A stretch of 64,000 nucleotides of DNA, taken from Kocuria salsicia (GTDB lineage Bacteria > Actinomycetota > Actinomycetes > Actinomycetales > Micrococcaceae). Position 1 is the stretch's first letter. Each line of letters opens with the position of its first letter. The stretch covers positions 1 through 64,000 of the forward strand of contig NZ_VELE01000007.1 in the NCBI RefSeq assembly GCF_007681555.1, in the 5' to 3' direction. The position numbers and the translations under genes were made by a program. The notes below the pieces were generated by a model. It did not search any database. It was not told where the DNA came from and was given only the letters and a program-made list of their open reading frames with translations. Below, piece after piece: positions 8,993 to 19,152 of the stretch.

Positions 8993-11620
8993 GTGAAGGC
9001 CATCCGCAGGTTCACCGTCCGCACCGTCCTCCCCGAGTCGATCGCCCCGCTGGGGCGCCTGGCCAGGAACCTCCGCTGGTCCTGGCACAAACCCACCGAA
9101 GACCTCTTCGCCGCGCTCAACCCGCATGCCTGGGAGGCTGTGCACGGGGACCCGGTGAAGCTCCTGGGCTCGCTCACCCGCGAGGAGATCCAGCAGATCT
9201 CCCAGGACCCGGAGTTCGTGGCGCGCGTGCGCGCTCTGGACGCGGACCTCGAGACCTATCTCACCGAGCCGCACTGGTACCAGCGCACCCAGGGCCCGGA
9301 GGCACCGCGCGCCATTGCCTACTTCTCCGCCGAGTACGGGATCACCCCCGCGCTGCCGCAGTACTCGGGCGGGCTCGGAATCCTCGCCGGGGACCACCTC
9401 AAGACCGCCTCTGACATGGGCGTCCCCGTGGTCGGCGTGGGCCTGCTCTACCAGGCGGGGTACTTCAAGCAGTCCCTGTCCCGCGACGGCTGGCAGCAGG
9501 AAACCTACCCGGTCCTGGACCCGGACGAGCTGCCACTGACCCTGCTGCGCGAAGCGGACGGCACGCCCGCTCTGATCACGTTGCCCCTGCCGGACGGGCG
9601 CAGCCTCTCCGCACAGATCTGGCGCGCGGACGTGGGCCGGGTTCCCCTGCTGCTGCTGGACTCCAACATCCGGCAGAACGACGACGCCGCCCGCAACATC
9701 ACCGACCGCCTGTACGGCGGCGGCAGCGACCACCGTTTGCAGCAGGAGCTGCTGCTGGGCCTGGGCGGGATCCGCGCGCTGCGCGTTCACAGCCGCCTCA
9801 CCGGCGCCGCCGCGCCGGAGGTCTACCACTGCAACGAGGGCCACGCCGGGTTCCTGGGCATCGAGCGCATCCAGGAGCTGATGAGCCCCGAGGACGGCTC
9901 GGAGCCCATGACCTGGGAGGAAGCGCTCGCGGAGGTCCGCGCCGCCACCGTGTTCACCACCCACACCCCCGTGCCCGCGGGCATCGACCGGTTCGAGCGC
10001 GACCAGGTGGGCCACTTCTTCTCCGCCGGGCTCACCCCGGCCGTGCCGCTCAAGCGGATTCTGGACCTCGGCGCCGAGACCTACCCGGACGGGAATCCTG
10101 GCAAGTTCAACATGGCCGTGATGGGCCTGCGCCTCGCACAGCGCGCCAACGGCGTGGCCAAGCTGCACGGTGCGGTCTCCCGCTCCATGTTCCACGGCCT
10201 GTGGCAGGGCTTCGACGTGGACGAGGTTCCGATCACCTCGATCACCAACGGGGTGCACGTGCCCTCGTGGATCGACCCGCTGGTGTGGGACCTCGCCGTG
10301 GAGCCGCAGGAGAACGACCTGCACCCGGCCGCGCGCTGGCGGAAGGTCTACGACGTGCCGGACGCCGAGCTGTGGGCCGTGCGCCGCGTGCTGCGCGAGC
10401 GCCTCGTGCGCGACGTCCGCGAGCGCCTGCGCGCCTCCTGGAAGAAGCGCGGTGCCGCAGACGCCGAGCTGGGCTGGACCGAGTCCGTGCTGGACCCGGA
10501 CGTGCTCACGATCGGCTTCGCCCGGCGCGTGCCCACCTACAAGCGTCTGACGCTCATGCTGCGGGATCCGGCGCGGCTGAAGCGGATCCTGCTGGACCCG
10601 CAGCGCCCCGTGCAGCTGGTGGTCGCGGGCAAGTCCCACCCGGCGGACGAGATGGGCAAGCGCATGATCCAGGATCTCGTGCGGTTCACGGACGATCCCG
10701 AGGTCCGTCACCGCATCGTCTTCCTGCCGAACTACGACATCGCGATGGCACGCGTGCTCTTCCCGGGCTGCGACGTGTGGCTCAACAACCCCCTGCGCCC
10801 GCTGGAGGCGTGCGGAACATCCGGCATGAAGGCCGCGATCAACGGTGGTCTGAACCTCTCCGTCCTGGACGGCTGGTGGGACGAGATGTACGACGGCCAG
10901 AACGGGTGGGCCATCCCCACCGCGGACAACAAGGCCAGCACGGACGAGCGGGACGACGTCGAGGCGGCCGCACTCTACGAGCTCATCGAGTCCCACGTGG
11001 CGCCCCGCTTCTACGGCGACGGCACAGAGGCCGGTGCCCTCGCGCCGCGGCACGAGACGGCCCCCGCCCCGGACGCGGTCCCTCACCAGTGGCTCGCGAT
11101 GGTGCGCCACACCCTCGCGACGCTCGGGCCCCGCGTCTCGGCGCGGCGCATGCTCACGGACTACGTGCAGCAGCTCTACGTCCCGGCGTGCGTCTCCGGC
11201 CGTGCCGCGGCGGCGGACGACGGCGCAGCAGCCCGGGCCACCGCGCACTGGATCGAGCGCGTGCGGGAGGCCTGGCCGCAGGTGCGGGTGGAGCACGTGG
11301 ACGCCCAGGGCGTCCACCAGGAGCCGCAGATCGGCGACGAGCTGACCGTCAGCGCGTACGTGGACCTGGGCTCCCTCACCCCCGAGGACGTCACGGTGGA
11401 GGTCGGCTACGGGCGGGTGTCCGAGACCGACCACATCCACGAGCGCTCCTACGCCGTGCTGGAGCCGGACGAGCCCCTCGACGGCGGCCGCCAGCTCTTC
11501 TCCGGTCCCATCACGATCGACCGCTCGGGGCCTTTCGGGTACACGGTGCGGGTTCTGCCCCGCCACGCGGGTCTCGCCTCCCCCGCTGAGCTCTCCCTGG
11601 TGAGCAACGCGGCGGACTGA
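8993..11620 (+). CDS. glgP: Alpha-glucan (maltodextrin/glycogen) phosphorylase
   Basis: This 875-residue GT35 phosphorylase releases glucose 1-phosphate from alpha-1,4-glucan using phosphate. An N-terminal domain of the type seen in the bacterial/archaeal alpha-glucan phosphorylase subfamily (DUF3417) is followed by the phosphorylase core. The pyridoxal-phosphate lysine is in GTSGMKAAINGG (Lys613), and EVYHCNEGHAGF and RVPTYKR are also conserved. The GTG start sits 6 nt after a TAGGCT hexamer, so the mRNA is probably leaderless. It is divergent from the GlgE operon and convergent with glgX, which encodes the debranching enzyme expected to work with it. Confidence 0.95.
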   Translation: MKAIRRFTVRTVLPESIAPLGRLARNLRWSWHKPTEDLFAALNPHAWEAVHGDPVKLLGSLTREEIQQISQDPEFVARVRALDADLETYLTEPHWYQRTQGPEAPRAIAYFSAEYGITPALPQYSGGLGILAGDHLKTASDMGVPVVGVGLLYQAGYFKQSLSRDGWQQETYPVLDPDELPLTLLREADGTPALITLPLPDGRSLSAQIWRADVGRVPLLLLDSNIRQNDDAARNITDRLYGGGSDHRLQQELLLGLGGIRALRVHSRLTGAAAPEVYHCNEGHAGFLGIERIQELMSPEDGSEPMTWEEALAEVRAATVFTTHTPVPAGIDRFERDQVGHFFSAGLTPAVPLKRILDLGAETYPDGNPGKFNMAVMGLRLAQRANGVAKLHGAVSRSMFHGLWQGFDVDEVPITSITNGVHVPSWIDPLVWDLAVEPQENDLHPAARWRKVYDVPDAELWAVRRVLRERLVRDVRERLRASWKKRGAADAELGWTESVLDPDVLTIGFARRVPTYKRLTLMLRDPARLKRILLDPQRPVQLVVAGKSHPADEMGKRMIQDLVRFTDDPEVRHRIVFLPNYDIAMARVLFPGCDVWLNNPLRPLEACGTSGMKAAINGGLNLSVLDGWWDEMYDGQNGWAIPTADNKASTDERDDVEAAALYELIESHVAPRFYGDGTEAGALAPRHETAPAPDAVPHQWLAMVRHTLATLGPRVSARRMLTDYVQQLYVPACVSGRAAAADDGAAARATAHWIERVREAWPQVRVEHVDAQGVHQEPQIGDELTVSAYVDLGSLTPEDVTVEVGYGRVSETDHIHERSYAVLEPDEPLDGGRQLFSGPITIDRSGPFGYTVRVLPRHAGLASPAELSLVSNAAD

Positions 11621-11638
11621 GACCCCGCACGCAGAGAA

Positions 11639-11671
11639 AAGAGGCCCCGGACCACTGGTCCGGGGCCTCTT
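11639..11671. terminator. Bidirectional terminator between glgP and glgX
   Basis: A perfect 15-bp stem (11639-11653 with 11657-11671) closes a 3-nt ACT loop. It has A-residues on its left and T-residues on its right side, so it can act on both convergent genes. It lies 18 nt after the glgP stop and 7 nt from the glgX stop. Confidence 0.85.
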
Positions 11672-11677
11672 GCGTGC

Positions 11678-13897
11678 TCAGGTGATCGCGAACATCGCCA
11701 CGCCCTGCGGCGGGAGCGTGACCTCGTCTCCGGTGCGCCAGCGGTTGCCGGTCAGCTCGTCCAGGTGCGAGTCCGTGGCGAGCACCAGCCGGTAGGTGCT
11801 CGCCGCCGTTGCGTCACCCGCTCCCGCCGCGTGGGACGTGCCACGGGCGCCTGGGACACGGGCGTCGCGGTCCCCGGGGACCCGCTCGGTGCGCGCCGGG
11901 TGCTCAAAGGCCGGCAGCACCGCGGCCACCGGGGACTCCGTGCCGTTGAGGACGAAGAGTCCGGCCACTCGCCCGCCGCGGGCGGCGAGTACGACCTGCA
12001 GGGCGCGCTCCCCGTCCGTCTGCCACAGTTCCGCCGTCATGGGCTCCCCTGAGTTCGCGTACCAGTTCAGCACCACGTCCTGCGGCCGCGTGGGGAACTC
12101 GTGGGGCTGTCCCGCGAGGAACGCGCGGCGGATCCGGACGAGGCGCTGCGTGATGTGCAGCATCGAGCGGTCGAACGGGGTGAGGGCCCAGTCCACCCAC
12201 GACAGCCGGTTGTCCTGGCAGTACGCGTTGTTGTTGCCGCCCTGCGAGCGCAGCAGCTCGTCCCCCGCAGTGATCATGGGCACGCCCTGGGAGAACAGCA
12301 GGGTGGCCATCATGTTCCGCGCCGTGGCCGCCCTCGCGGAGCGGACGCGGACGTCAGGGGAGAAGCCCTCGTGGTCGTGGTTCCAGGAGTGGTTGTCGTT
12401 CGTGCCGTCGGCGTTGCTCTCACGGTTGGCCTCGTTGTGCTTGCTGTCGTAGGCCGTGAGGTCGTAGAGCGTGAAGCCGTCGTGCGCAGTGATGAAGTTG
12501 ACCGAGGCCAGCGTGGTGCGCCCGTTCGGTGCGAAGAGGTCCGCGGAGCCGGACATGGCCCCCGCGAGCCGCGCGGCGGTGCCGCCCCCTCCCCCGCGGC
12601 GCATCGTGCGCTGGCCGGAGAGCCAGAAGTCGCGGACCGTGTCCCGGTACTGGTCGTTCCAGTCCGCCCACCCCGCGGGGAAGCGGCCGGTCTGCCAGCC
12701 GCCGACCCCCACGTCCCACGGCTCGGAGATCATCCGGACTCCCTGCAGCACCGGATCCGCGGCCACGGCCACGAAGAACGGGTGGTTGCGGGTGAAGTGG
12801 TGGTGCTCGTCCCGGCCGAGCTCCGGCGCGAGGTCGAAGCGGAAGCCGTCCACGTGGCACTCCTCCACCCAATACCGCAGTGAGTCCAGGGTCATCCGCA
12901 CCACCTGTGCGTCTGCGAAGTTCACGGAGTTCCCGCAGCCGGTGACGTCCACGTAGTTGCCGTGCTCGTCGTGCCGGTAGTACTCGCCCTCACCCAGCCC
13001 CCGCCAGCAGTAGGCCCGCTGGTCCGGACCGCCCTCGGCCGTGTGGTTGTACACGACGTCCAGGTAGACCTGCAGCCCGGCGCGGTGCAGGGCGTCCACC
13101 ATGTCCTTGAACTCGTCCAGCACCGCGGTGGGCCCCGCCTGCTGGGCCGCGCGCGTGGCGTAGCAGGCGTGCGGGGCGAAGAAGCCCAGGGTGTTGTAGC
13201 CCCAGTAGTTCGTGAGTCCGTTGGCCGTGAGGTGCGCCTCGTCCAGGTGCGCGTGCACCGGCAGCAGCTCCACGGCGGTGACCCCCAGCCCACGCAGGTG
13301 CTCGAGCACCGCCGGGTGCCCGAGCCCGGCGTACGTGCCGCGCAGCTCGTGGGGGATCTCCGGGTGGAGCATGGTGAGGCCCTTGACGTGCGCCTCGTAG
13401 ATCACGGTGTCCCGCCAGGGGTGGGCGGGGCGGGGTTCGTCGTGCCACTCGTGGTCCTGCGCCACGACCTCGCTGACGTACATCCCGCCGTAGGCGTCCG
13501 GACCGGGGTCCACAACGTCGCCCGGCGGGGCCACGCGGGTCAGTCCCCTTCCATAGGGGTCCAGCAGGATCGGTTCCAGCGCCGGGTCCGGGACGGGGGT
13601 GCCGTGCGCCCGGGCCGGGACGAACCCGTAGCGGGTGCCCGCCGGCATGGCAGGGGACACGTCGCGCGCGAGCTCCTGAGCGCTCATGCTCAGCGAGGCC
13701 ACGCCCCGGGGCCGGGGCACTGTGGCGTAGTGGATTCCGTGGTTCATGCCGTCCAGGCGCAGCCGCTGCCAGGCCTCGCCCGGCCGGGCGAAGACCAGGT
13801 CCACCTCGTCCAGCCCGGGGGCGTAGACCGCCACGTTGGCGGTGCCGTCACCGGACGGCGAGGGGTGGACCCCCAGCGGGTGGCTACGCGCTTGCAC
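11678..13897 (-). CDS. glgX: Glycogen debranching enzyme GlgX
   Basis: This 739-residue GH13 enzyme cleaves alpha-1,6 branches of glycogen-like glucans. Visible motifs are TNYWGYNTLGFFAP, the nucleophile in VDGFRFDLAPELGRD (Asp about 354), the acid in MISEPWDVG (about 392) and FITAHDGFTLYDL. A CBM48-like N-terminus begins at VAVYAPGLDEVDLVFA. The GTG at 13897 is the only start in this frame that suits the domain; frame upstream of it belongs to rlmB. It overlaps the 3' end of rlmB by 14 nt, so translation is probably coupled. A short Pro/Ala/Gly-rich insert lies in the C-terminal beta domain. The gene ends against the shared terminator with glgP. Confidence 0.92.
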   Translation of the reverse strand: MQARSHPLGVHPSPSGDGTANVAVYAPGLDEVDLVFARPGEAWQRLRLDGMNHGIHYATVPRPRGVASLSMSAQELARDVSPAMPAGTRYGFVPARAHGTPVPDPALEPILLDPYGRGLTRVAPPGDVVDPGPDAYGGMYVSEVVAQDHEWHDEPRPAHPWRDTVIYEAHVKGLTMLHPEIPHELRGTYAGLGHPAVLEHLRGLGVTAVELLPVHAHLDEAHLTANGLTNYWGYNTLGFFAPHACYATRAAQQAGPTAVLDEFKDMVDALHRAGLQVYLDVVYNHTAEGGPDQRAYCWRGLGEGEYYRHDEHGNYVDVTGCGNSVNFADAQVVRMTLDSLRYWVEECHVDGFRFDLAPELGRDEHHHFTRNHPFFVAVAADPVLQGVRMISEPWDVGVGGWQTGRFPAGWADWNDQYRDTVRDFWLSGQRTMRRGGGGGTAARLAGAMSGSADLFAPNGRTTLASVNFITAHDGFTLYDLTAYDSKHNEANRESNADGTNDNHSWNHDHEGFSPDVRVRSARAATARNMMATLLFSQGVPMITAGDELLRSQGGNNNAYCQDNRLSWVDWALTPFDRSMLHITQRLVRIRRAFLAGQPHEFPTRPQDVVLNWYANSGEPMTAELWQTDGERALQVVLAARGGRVAGLFVLNGTESPVAAVLPAFEHPARTERVPGDRDARVPGARGTSHAAGAGDATAASTYRLVLATDSHLDELTGNRWRTGDEVTLPPQGVAMFAIT

Positions 13898-14852
13898 GGC
13901 GACGCGCGATCTCGTACAGCGTGATCCCCACGGCCATGGACGCGTTGAGCGACTCCATGGCGGACTCGATGGGAATGGAGACGATTGCGTCGCAGTGCTC
14001 GGTGACGAGCCGGGAGAGGCCCTTGCCCTCGGAGCCGACGACCACCACGAGGGGCTCTGTCGCCAGTTCGAGCTGCGGCAGGGACATGTCCCCGCCGCCG
14101 TCCAGGCCCACCACGAAGTAACCCTGCTTCTTGCAGTTCTCGAGAGTGCGGGTGAGGTTCGTGGCTTTGGCCACGGGAACGCGTGCGGCGGCACCGGAGC
14201 TGGTCTTCCAGGCCGTGGCCGTGACGCCCGCCGAGCGGCGCTCGGGAAGGATCACGCCGTCTCCTGCGAACGCGGAGACGCTGCGGATGATCGCGCCGAG
14301 GTTGCGCGGGTCCGTGATGCCGTCCGCCGCCACCAGCAGAGGGGGGTGGCTCTCGTCGCGGCGTGCCATCAAGGAGCTCGCGAGCTCGTCCGCGTCCGGG
14401 TACTCGTACGGGGGAACCTGCAGCACCACGCCCTGGTGGATGGCATCCGCGGAGAGACGGTCCAGCTCCGAGCGGGAGGCCTCCAGCGTGGGCACCTGGC
14501 GTTCGGCACACAGCTGCAGGATGTCCTTGACGCGGTCGTCCACCTCGATCTTGGTCGCCACGAACAGCGTCTTCGCGGGAACGCCCGCGCGCAGGGCCTC
14601 GAGCACCGAGTTGCGCCCGGTCACGAGGTCCTCCTTGATGGGCCCGCCACCCGAGCGCTGGGACCTGCCGTGGGAGCTCTGCTGCCTGCGGGCTGCAGCC
14701 TGCTTGGCCTTGTACGCCTTGTGGTAGACGCGGTCCTCGGCCTTGGGCGTGGGGCCCTTGCCCTCGAGGCCCTTGCGGCGCTGACCGCCGCTGCCGACGA
14801 CCGCGCCCTTCTTCTTCTTGCGGACGGCTCCGGCTCGGTTGTTCTGGGCCAT
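13884..14852 (-). CDS. rlmB: TrmH/RlmB-family 23S rRNA (guanosine-2'-O-)-methyltransferase
   Basis: This 322-residue SPOUT-class enzyme methylates the 2'-OH of a guanosine in 23S rRNA using S-adenosylmethionine. The first 70 residues are Lys/Arg-rich and probably bind RNA. Then come a substrate-binding domain (VTGRNSVLEALRAG) and the knotted catalytic domain with DGITDPRNLGAIIRS, VVVVGSEGKGLS and the closing IPIESAMESLNASMAVGI. It follows cysS by 84 nt on the same strand and its end overlaps glgX. The cysS-rlmB pair is conserved in Actinobacteria (Rv3580c-Rv3579c in M. tuberculosis). The exact rRNA target is inferred from the family. Confidence 0.92.
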   Translation of the reverse strand: MAQNNRAGAVRKKKKGAVVGSGGQRRKGLEGKGPTPKAEDRVYHKAYKAKQAAARRQQSSHGRSQRSGGGPIKEDLVTGRNSVLEALRAGVPAKTLFVATKIEVDDRVKDILQLCAERQVPTLEASRSELDRLSADAIHQGVVLQVPPYEYPDADELASSLMARRDESHPPLLVAADGITDPRNLGAIIRSVSAFAGDGVILPERRSAGVTATAWKTSSGAAARVPVAKATNLTRTLENCKKQGYFVVGLDGGGDMSLPQLELATEPLVVVVGSEGKGLSRLVTEHCDAIVSIPIESAMESLNASMAVGITLYEIARRRASA

Positions 14853-14936
14853 GGGTCAGCACTCCGTGTCTGTCACGGGTCACGGCACGGGGCCGCCCCG
14901 GGGTGGTCGGCGATTTCGCTCCAGTTTAGGTCAGCG

Positions 14937-16379
14937 TCAGGAGCACACGGACCACTCCGCGCCCTGGGGGCCGTCCTGCACGACGACGCCTGCGCCCGCC
15001 AGCCGGTCCCGGATCGTGTCCGCCAGGGCCCAGTCCTTCGCCTCCCGCGCGGCCGCGCGCTGGACCAGGAGGTCCTGCACGAGCGAGTCGAGCGCGCGGT
15101 GCTCCGCGCCGTCGGCGTCCTGTGGGCCGTCCAGGTCCATCAGCTGCAGCAGGCCCATGACGTCGCTCATCCCCGCGACGGCCGCGACCGCGGACCGCGC
15201 CGACGCCGGCTCCGGACCGGCGAGTGCCGAGTTGGCGGCGCGCACCGACTCGTGCAGCGCGGCGAGCGCCCGGGGGACGTTGAGGTCGTCGTCCATGGCC
15301 TCCGAGAACGCCTCGGGCACGTCCTGCGGGGTCCAGTCCAGCGCGAGTCCGGCGCGGAGCGCGGCGACCAGGACCGCCTCGACGCGCTCGACGGCGGCGG
15401 TGGCCTCCTGCAGGGACGTGGGCCGGTAGTCCAGCACCGACCGGTAGTGCGCCTGTCCCAGGTAGTAGCGCACGGCGAGCGGGCGCGCCTGCTCGAGCAT
15501 GGCCTCCGGCGAGACGGTGTTGCCGATGGACTTGGACATCTTCTCGCCCTGGTACGTCACGAGCCCGTTATGCAGCCAGAAGTTCGCGAACTCCCGCCCG
15601 GCCGCCGTGGACTGGGCCAGCTCGTTCTCGTGGTGCGGGAAGCGCAGGTCCAGCCCGCCGCCGTGGATGTCGAAGTGCGCGCCCAGGTACTTGTGGGCCA
15701 TCGCCGAGCACTCCAGGTGCCAGCCCGGACGGCCCCTGCCCCAGGGGGAGTCCCACGACGCCGTGAGGGGTTCGCCCTCCTTGCGCCCCTTCCACAGGGC
15801 GAAGTCACGGGGATCCCGCTTGCCCCGGGGATCAGCGTCCGGGGCGTCCTGCATGTCCTCCACCCGCTGCCGGGTGAGCTCCCCGTAGCGGGGCCAGGAG
15901 CGGACGTCGAAGTAGACGTCCCCGGAATCGTCGAGGGCTGGGTACGCGTGCCCGGCGTCGACCAGCTCCTGGATCAGGGCGTGCATCTCCGGGACGTGCC
16001 CCGTGGCCCGCGGCTCGTAGGTGGGCCGGTCGATCCCCAGCGCGGCGTAGGCCCGTCCGAAGACCCCCTCGAACCGGTAGGCCAGCGCCCACCACTGCTC
16101 CAGCGGGTGCTCTCCGGTGAAGCCCTCCTGATAGGAGGCCGCCGAGTTGGCGAGGATCTTGTCGTCGATGTCCGTGACGTTGCGCACCGTGGTCACGCGG
16201 TAGCCGCGGAAGCGCAGCCACCGGGCCAGGACATCGAAGACGAGAGCGGAGCGCACGTGTCCGATGTGCGGCGCCCCCTGCACCGTGGCACCGCAGTAGT
16301 ACAGCCCGGCCTCGCCGGGGTGCACGGGGACGAAGTCCCTGGTGGTCGCGGACGCAGTGTCGTAGAAGCGCAGAGTCAC
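14937..16379 (-). CDS. cysS: Cysteinyl-tRNA synthetase
   Basis: This class I aminoacyl-tRNA synthetase charges tRNA-Cys. The 480-residue protein has the HIGH signature in APHIGHVRS, the zinc-ligand regions [16 protein letters not shown] and HHENELAQS, and the KMSKS signature in EKMSKSIGN. The GTG start lies 6 nt after a minus-strand TAGACT (16391-16386), indicating a leaderless message. The length and motifs match CysRS rather than the MshC cysteine ligase paralogue, which lacks parts of the C-terminal domain. It is upstream of rlmB and downstream of the ispD-ispF pair, separated by a 166-nt gap that holds this promoter. Confidence 0.95.
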   Translation of the reverse strand: MTLRFYDTASATTRDFVPVHPGEAGLYYCGATVQGAPHIGHVRSALVFDVLARWLRFRGYRVTTVRNVTDIDDKILANSAASYQEGFTGEHPLEQWWALAYRFEGVFGRAYAALGIDRPTYEPRATGHVPEMHALIQELVDAGHAYPALDDSGDVYFDVRSWPRYGELTRQRVEDMQDAPDADPRGKRDPRDFALWKGRKEGEPLTASWDSPWGRGRPGWHLECSAMAHKYLGAHFDIHGGGLDLRFPHHENELAQSTAAGREFANFWLHNGLVTYQGEKMSKSIGNTVSPEAMLEQARPLAVRYYLGQAHYRSVLDYRPTSLQEATAAVERVEAVLVAALRAGLALDWTPQDVPEAFSEAMDDDLNVPRALAALHESVRAANSALAGPEPASARSAVAAVAGMSDVMGLLQLMDLDGPQDADGAEHRALDSLVQDLLVQRAAAREAKDWALADTIRDRLAGAGVVVQDGPQGAEWSVCS

Positions 16380-16545
16380 CGGACCAGTCTAACGGGGACG
16401 CCCGTGTGGCCCGTGACGCCGGACGCCCAGGACGTCCGGACAGGCGGACCAGCGGTACGTCCAGATGGCGGGGACGTTCAGGCGGTCGGGGCGTGCGGAC
16501 CGACGGCACGTCCAGGTGCTCGGCACGTTTGGACGGGCCCGACGT

Positions 16546-17046
16546 TCAGGCCGGCAGCACGAGGGCCGTGGCGATCGCCGCGATACCCTCCCCGCGGCCC
16601 GTGAGGCCGAGGGCGTCCGTGGTGGTGGCGCTCAGGTGCACAGGAGCACCGGCCGCCTCCGTGAGCACGGCGGCGGCCTCCTCGCGCCGGGGTGCGAACC
16701 TGGGCCGGTTGCCGATCAGCTGCACGGACACGTTGCCCACCCGGAAACCGGCCGTGGTCACGGTGCGCACGGCCTCGGAGAGGATCGCGACGCCGGAGGC
16801 CCCCGCCATCTCCGGACGGTCCGTGCCGAAGTGGGCGCCGAGGTCCCCCACCCCGGCCGCAGAGAACAGAGCGTCCGCGGCCGCGTGCGCCACGACGTCC
16901 CCGTCCGAGTGCCCGCTCAGACCGCGCTCGCCGGGCCACAGGAGCCCTGCGATCCACAGGGGGGTCCCCTCCGGGCCGAACGCGTGGACGTCCACGCCGA
17001 TGCCGGTCAGGGGAAGGAGGTACGGAAGGGGGCTCAAGGTGCTCAT
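16546..17046 (-). CDS. ispF: 2-C-methyl-D-erythritol 2,4-cyclodiphosphate synthase
   Basis: IspF performs the cyclising step of the MEP isoprenoid pathway, releasing CMP. The 166-residue protein has the metal-binding GIGVDVHAF near the N-terminus and [13 protein letters not shown], plus the C-terminal [19 protein letters not shown]. Family length is about 155-165. It starts 4 nt after the ispD stop on the same strand, as in many Actinobacteria where IspD and IspF act two steps apart. Its own terminator is not evident; the following 166 nt lead to cysS. Confidence 0.95.
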   Translation of the reverse strand: MSTLSPLPYLLPLTGIGVDVHAFGPEGTPLWIAGLLWPGERGLSGHSDGDVVAHAAADALFSAAGVGDLGAHFGTDRPEMAGASGVAILSEAVRTVTTAGFRVGNVSVQLIGNRPRFAPRREEAAAVLTEAAGAPVHLSATTTDALGLTGRGEGIAAIATALVLPA

Positions 17047-17050
17047 GCGC

Positions 17051-17824
17051 TCATTCTCTCCGTTCCACGCCGGAGCGGGCCGCCACCACTGCCCGTGCGA
17101 GCAGCAGGTCCAGGGGACGGGTGACCTTGAAGGACTCCTCGTGGCCTTCGACGAAGTACACCGTGTGCTCGGGGGCGTGGCGCTCCACGAGACTGGCGTC
17201 GTCCGTGATGCCCTCGGGACCCGGGGTCGAGGCCGCGTCCGCCTCGCACTCCACCGGAAGCAGGCCGGCAGCCGCGTTGACCCTCACGAGCAGGGCGCGG
17301 TCGAAGCCCTGGGGGGTCTGCACGGACCGCAGGCCCGCGCGGTCCACGGTCCCGGTGCTCGCACCGGCCTCGTCCACGCCGCGCACCGTGTCCGTGACGG
17401 GCGTGACGGGCACAACCGCCGAGGCCTCGTTGTGAAGGGCGGCGACCACGCGCGCGAAGACGACGGGCGGGGTGAGACAGCGGGCGGCGTCGTGCACCAG
17501 GACGTGCTCCGTGTTCTCCGGCAGCTGCGCGAGAGCGCGGGCCACGGACTGCGCACGGGTGGCGCCGCCCGTCACCGCTCGCGCTCCCACGGCACGGGCG
17601 AGCGAGCTTAGCTCGGTGTCCCCCTCCGGCACGGTGACGACGACGGCCGCGGCGGGCAGTGCCTCACGCACGGTGCGCAGGGCGTGGGCGAGCAGGGGTC
17701 TGCCTGCCACGGGGACGAGCGCCTTGGGCATCCCGTACCCCAGCCGCGTGCCGGAGCCGGCGGCCACCACGACGACGGCGAGCCCGTCCGCAGTGGACGG
17801 GCTCGCAACATCAGGGTGTCTCAT
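17051..17824 (-). CDS. ispD: 2-C-methyl-D-erythritol 4-phosphate cytidylyltransferase
   Basis: IspD attaches CMP to methylerythritol phosphate in the MEP pathway. The 257-residue protein carries the nucleotide-binding [29 protein letters not shown], the RSVQTPQGF motif and ITDDASLVE. Its C-terminus is a few residues longer than usual. It lies 19 nt downstream of carD and 4 nt upstream of ispF on the minus strand, so carD-ispD-ispF is probably one transcript, as in M. tuberculosis (Rv3583c-Rv3581c). Confidence 0.95.
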   Translation of the reverse strand: MRHPDVASPSTADGLAVVVVAAGSGTRLGYGMPKALVPVAGRPLLAHALRTVREALPAAAVVVTVPEGDTELSSLARAVGARAVTGGATRAQSVARALAQLPENTEHVLVHDAARCLTPPVVFARVVAALHNEASAVVPVTPVTDTVRGVDEAGASTGTVDRAGLRSVQTPQGFDRALLVRVNAAAGLLPVECEADAASTPGPEGITDDASLVERHAPEHTVYFVEGHEESFKVTRPLDLLLARAVVAARSGVERRE

Positions 17825-17843
17825 CAGGAGAGGAGAGGGTGGC

Positions 17844-18329
17844 TCAGGCGGCCGACAGGATGTCGTCCAGGCGCTTCTCCGCCTCTTCCTCGTCGATCTT
17901 CTTGGCCAGGGCCAGTTCGGAGGTGAGGATCTGCCGGGCCTTGGTCAGCATGCGCTTCTCGCCAGCGGAGAGTCCCTTGCCGCGGTCGCGACGCCAGAGG
18001 TCGCGCACGACCTCCGCGACCTTCAGGACGTCCCCGGAGGCAAGCTTCTCGAGGTTGGCCTTGTAACGGCGGGACCAGTTGGAGGCCTCCTCGGCGTCCT
18101 GGGCCTGCAGCACCGCGATGACCTCTTTGAGGCCGTCCTCGTCCACGACATCCCGGACGCCCACGAGGTCCACGTTCTCCGCGGGAACCTCGATCATCAG
18201 GTCTCCCTGGGTGACCTTGAGCCGGAGGTACATCTTCTCTTCGCCCTTGATGGTGCGAGTCTTGATCTCCTCGATGGTTGCAGCACCGTGGTGCGGATAG
18301 ACAACCGTTTCGCCAACCTCAAATACCAT
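17844..18329 (-). CDS. carD: CarD/CdnL-family RNA polymerase-binding regulator
   Basis: CarD binds the RNA polymerase beta subunit and stabilises open promoter complexes, especially at rRNA promoters. The 161-residue product (162 in M. tuberculosis) has the N-terminal interaction domain [15 protein letters not shown] and the C-terminal DNA-binding domain with [17 protein letters not shown], including the conserved tryptophan. The ATG at 18329 was chosen over a TTG six nt upstream because AAAGGGG lies 7 nt before it and the protein then starts MVFEVGE as in homologues. A -10 box TAGACT (minus, 18359-18354) lies 24 nt upstream. It heads the carD-ispD-ispF operon. Confidence 0.95.
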   Translation of the reverse strand: MVFEVGETVVYPHHGAATIEEIKTRTIKGEEKMYLRLKVTQGDLMIEVPAENVDLVGVRDVVDEDGLKEVIAVLQAQDAEEASNWSRRYKANLEKLASGDVLKVAEVVRDLWRRDRGKGLSAGEKRMLTKARQILTSELALAKKIDEEEAEKRLDDILSAA

Positions 18330-18536
18330 GCACAAACCCCTTTCAGCCCACCAAGTCTACCACGGTGTATGATTCGCCACCCTGTGCTGGGACGCCCCTC
18401 GAACGTCGGGCCTGCGGCCCCGCACAGCCGCCGAGCCGCGCCACGGACGAGCCCGGGATGCAGACGATCCGTGGCCAAACCGATAGACTGACCTCAAATT
18501 GCCACACGCTGTCAGAGAGCCCGAGGAGTTCGTGCC

Positions 18537-19073
18537 GTGAAGAACGCCGCCCACAAGAAGTTGCAGCACCTCGGACTGGGTGCGGCAGCGCTTGCCGTCC
18601 TGACCAGCGTAAGCGGCTGCGCGTACATCAGCCCGCAGGCCACCACGGACAGCTTCGCCCCGGCGGACGGCATCCAGATGGACCTCGGGGACCTCAAGCT
18701 GCGCAACGTCCTGGTGGTCGCCAAGGATGCGAACTCCGAGGGCCGCGTGCTCGGCACGGTCATCAACAACGACGATGCCGCGCAGACCCTCACCATGGAC
18801 GCGAGCGGCTCCACGGTGAAGATCGACGTTCCCGCCAACAAGGAGGTCGTCCTGGAGAAGTCGGAGCCCGTGATACTCGAGCGTGCCGGCGCCAACCCGG
18901 GTCTGATGGTGGACACCACCTTCCGCGCCGGCAGCGACGACGAGACCGTCTCGGTGCCCGTTCTGGACTACACCTACCCCCGCTACGCGAGCTTCATGCC
19001 CGGCGGCGTGCCCTCCACTCCGGCGAACCCCTCCAACACACCGAACGCGGAGAAGGCCGAGGGCGGTCACTGA
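18537..19073 (+). CDS. lpqE: LpqE-like lipoprotein
   Basis: The 178-residue product has a short basic N-terminus, a hydrophobic stretch and the lipobox VSGC at about residues 26-29, so it should be a lipid-anchored surface protein. The rest is beta-rich (LRNVLVVAKDANSEGRVLG, a region with many Val/Asp residues) and ends in a Pro/Asn-rich tail. Its position, divergent from carD, is the same as lpqE (Rv3584) in M. tuberculosis, which is the main reason for the name; biochemical function is unknown. The GTG start has GAGGAG 8 nt upstream, and TAGACT at 18484-18489 is a likely -10 box. Confidence 0.75.
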   Translation: MKNAAHKKLQHLGLGAAALAVLTSVSGCAYISPQATTDSFAPADGIQMDLGDLKLRNVLVVAKDANSEGRVLGTVINNDDAAQTLTMDASGSTVKIDVPANKEVVLEKSEPVILERAGANPGLMVDTTFRAGSDDETVSVPVLDYTYPRYASFMPGGVPSTPANPSNTPNAEKAEGGH

Positions 19074-19096
19074 CCGCTCCCGGCCCTCTCGCCTGA

Positions 19097-19139
19097 CGAG
19101 AAGAGGACCGTGACCCCAAAGGTCACGGTCCTCTTCTCG
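19097..19139. terminator. Bidirectional terminator between lpqE and regX3
   Basis: A perfect 19-bp stem pairs 19097-19115 with 19121-19139 around a 5-nt loop. It lies between the ends of two convergent genes, 23 nt after the lipoprotein stop and 13 nt from the response-regulator stop. Confidence 0.88.
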
Positions 19140-19152
19140 TGCCCGCACCGGT

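Noticed and set aside
8939-11566. A very long minus-strand frame opposite glgP
   Set aside because: It is a shadow frame of glgP, caused by high GC; it has no domain and an odd composition.
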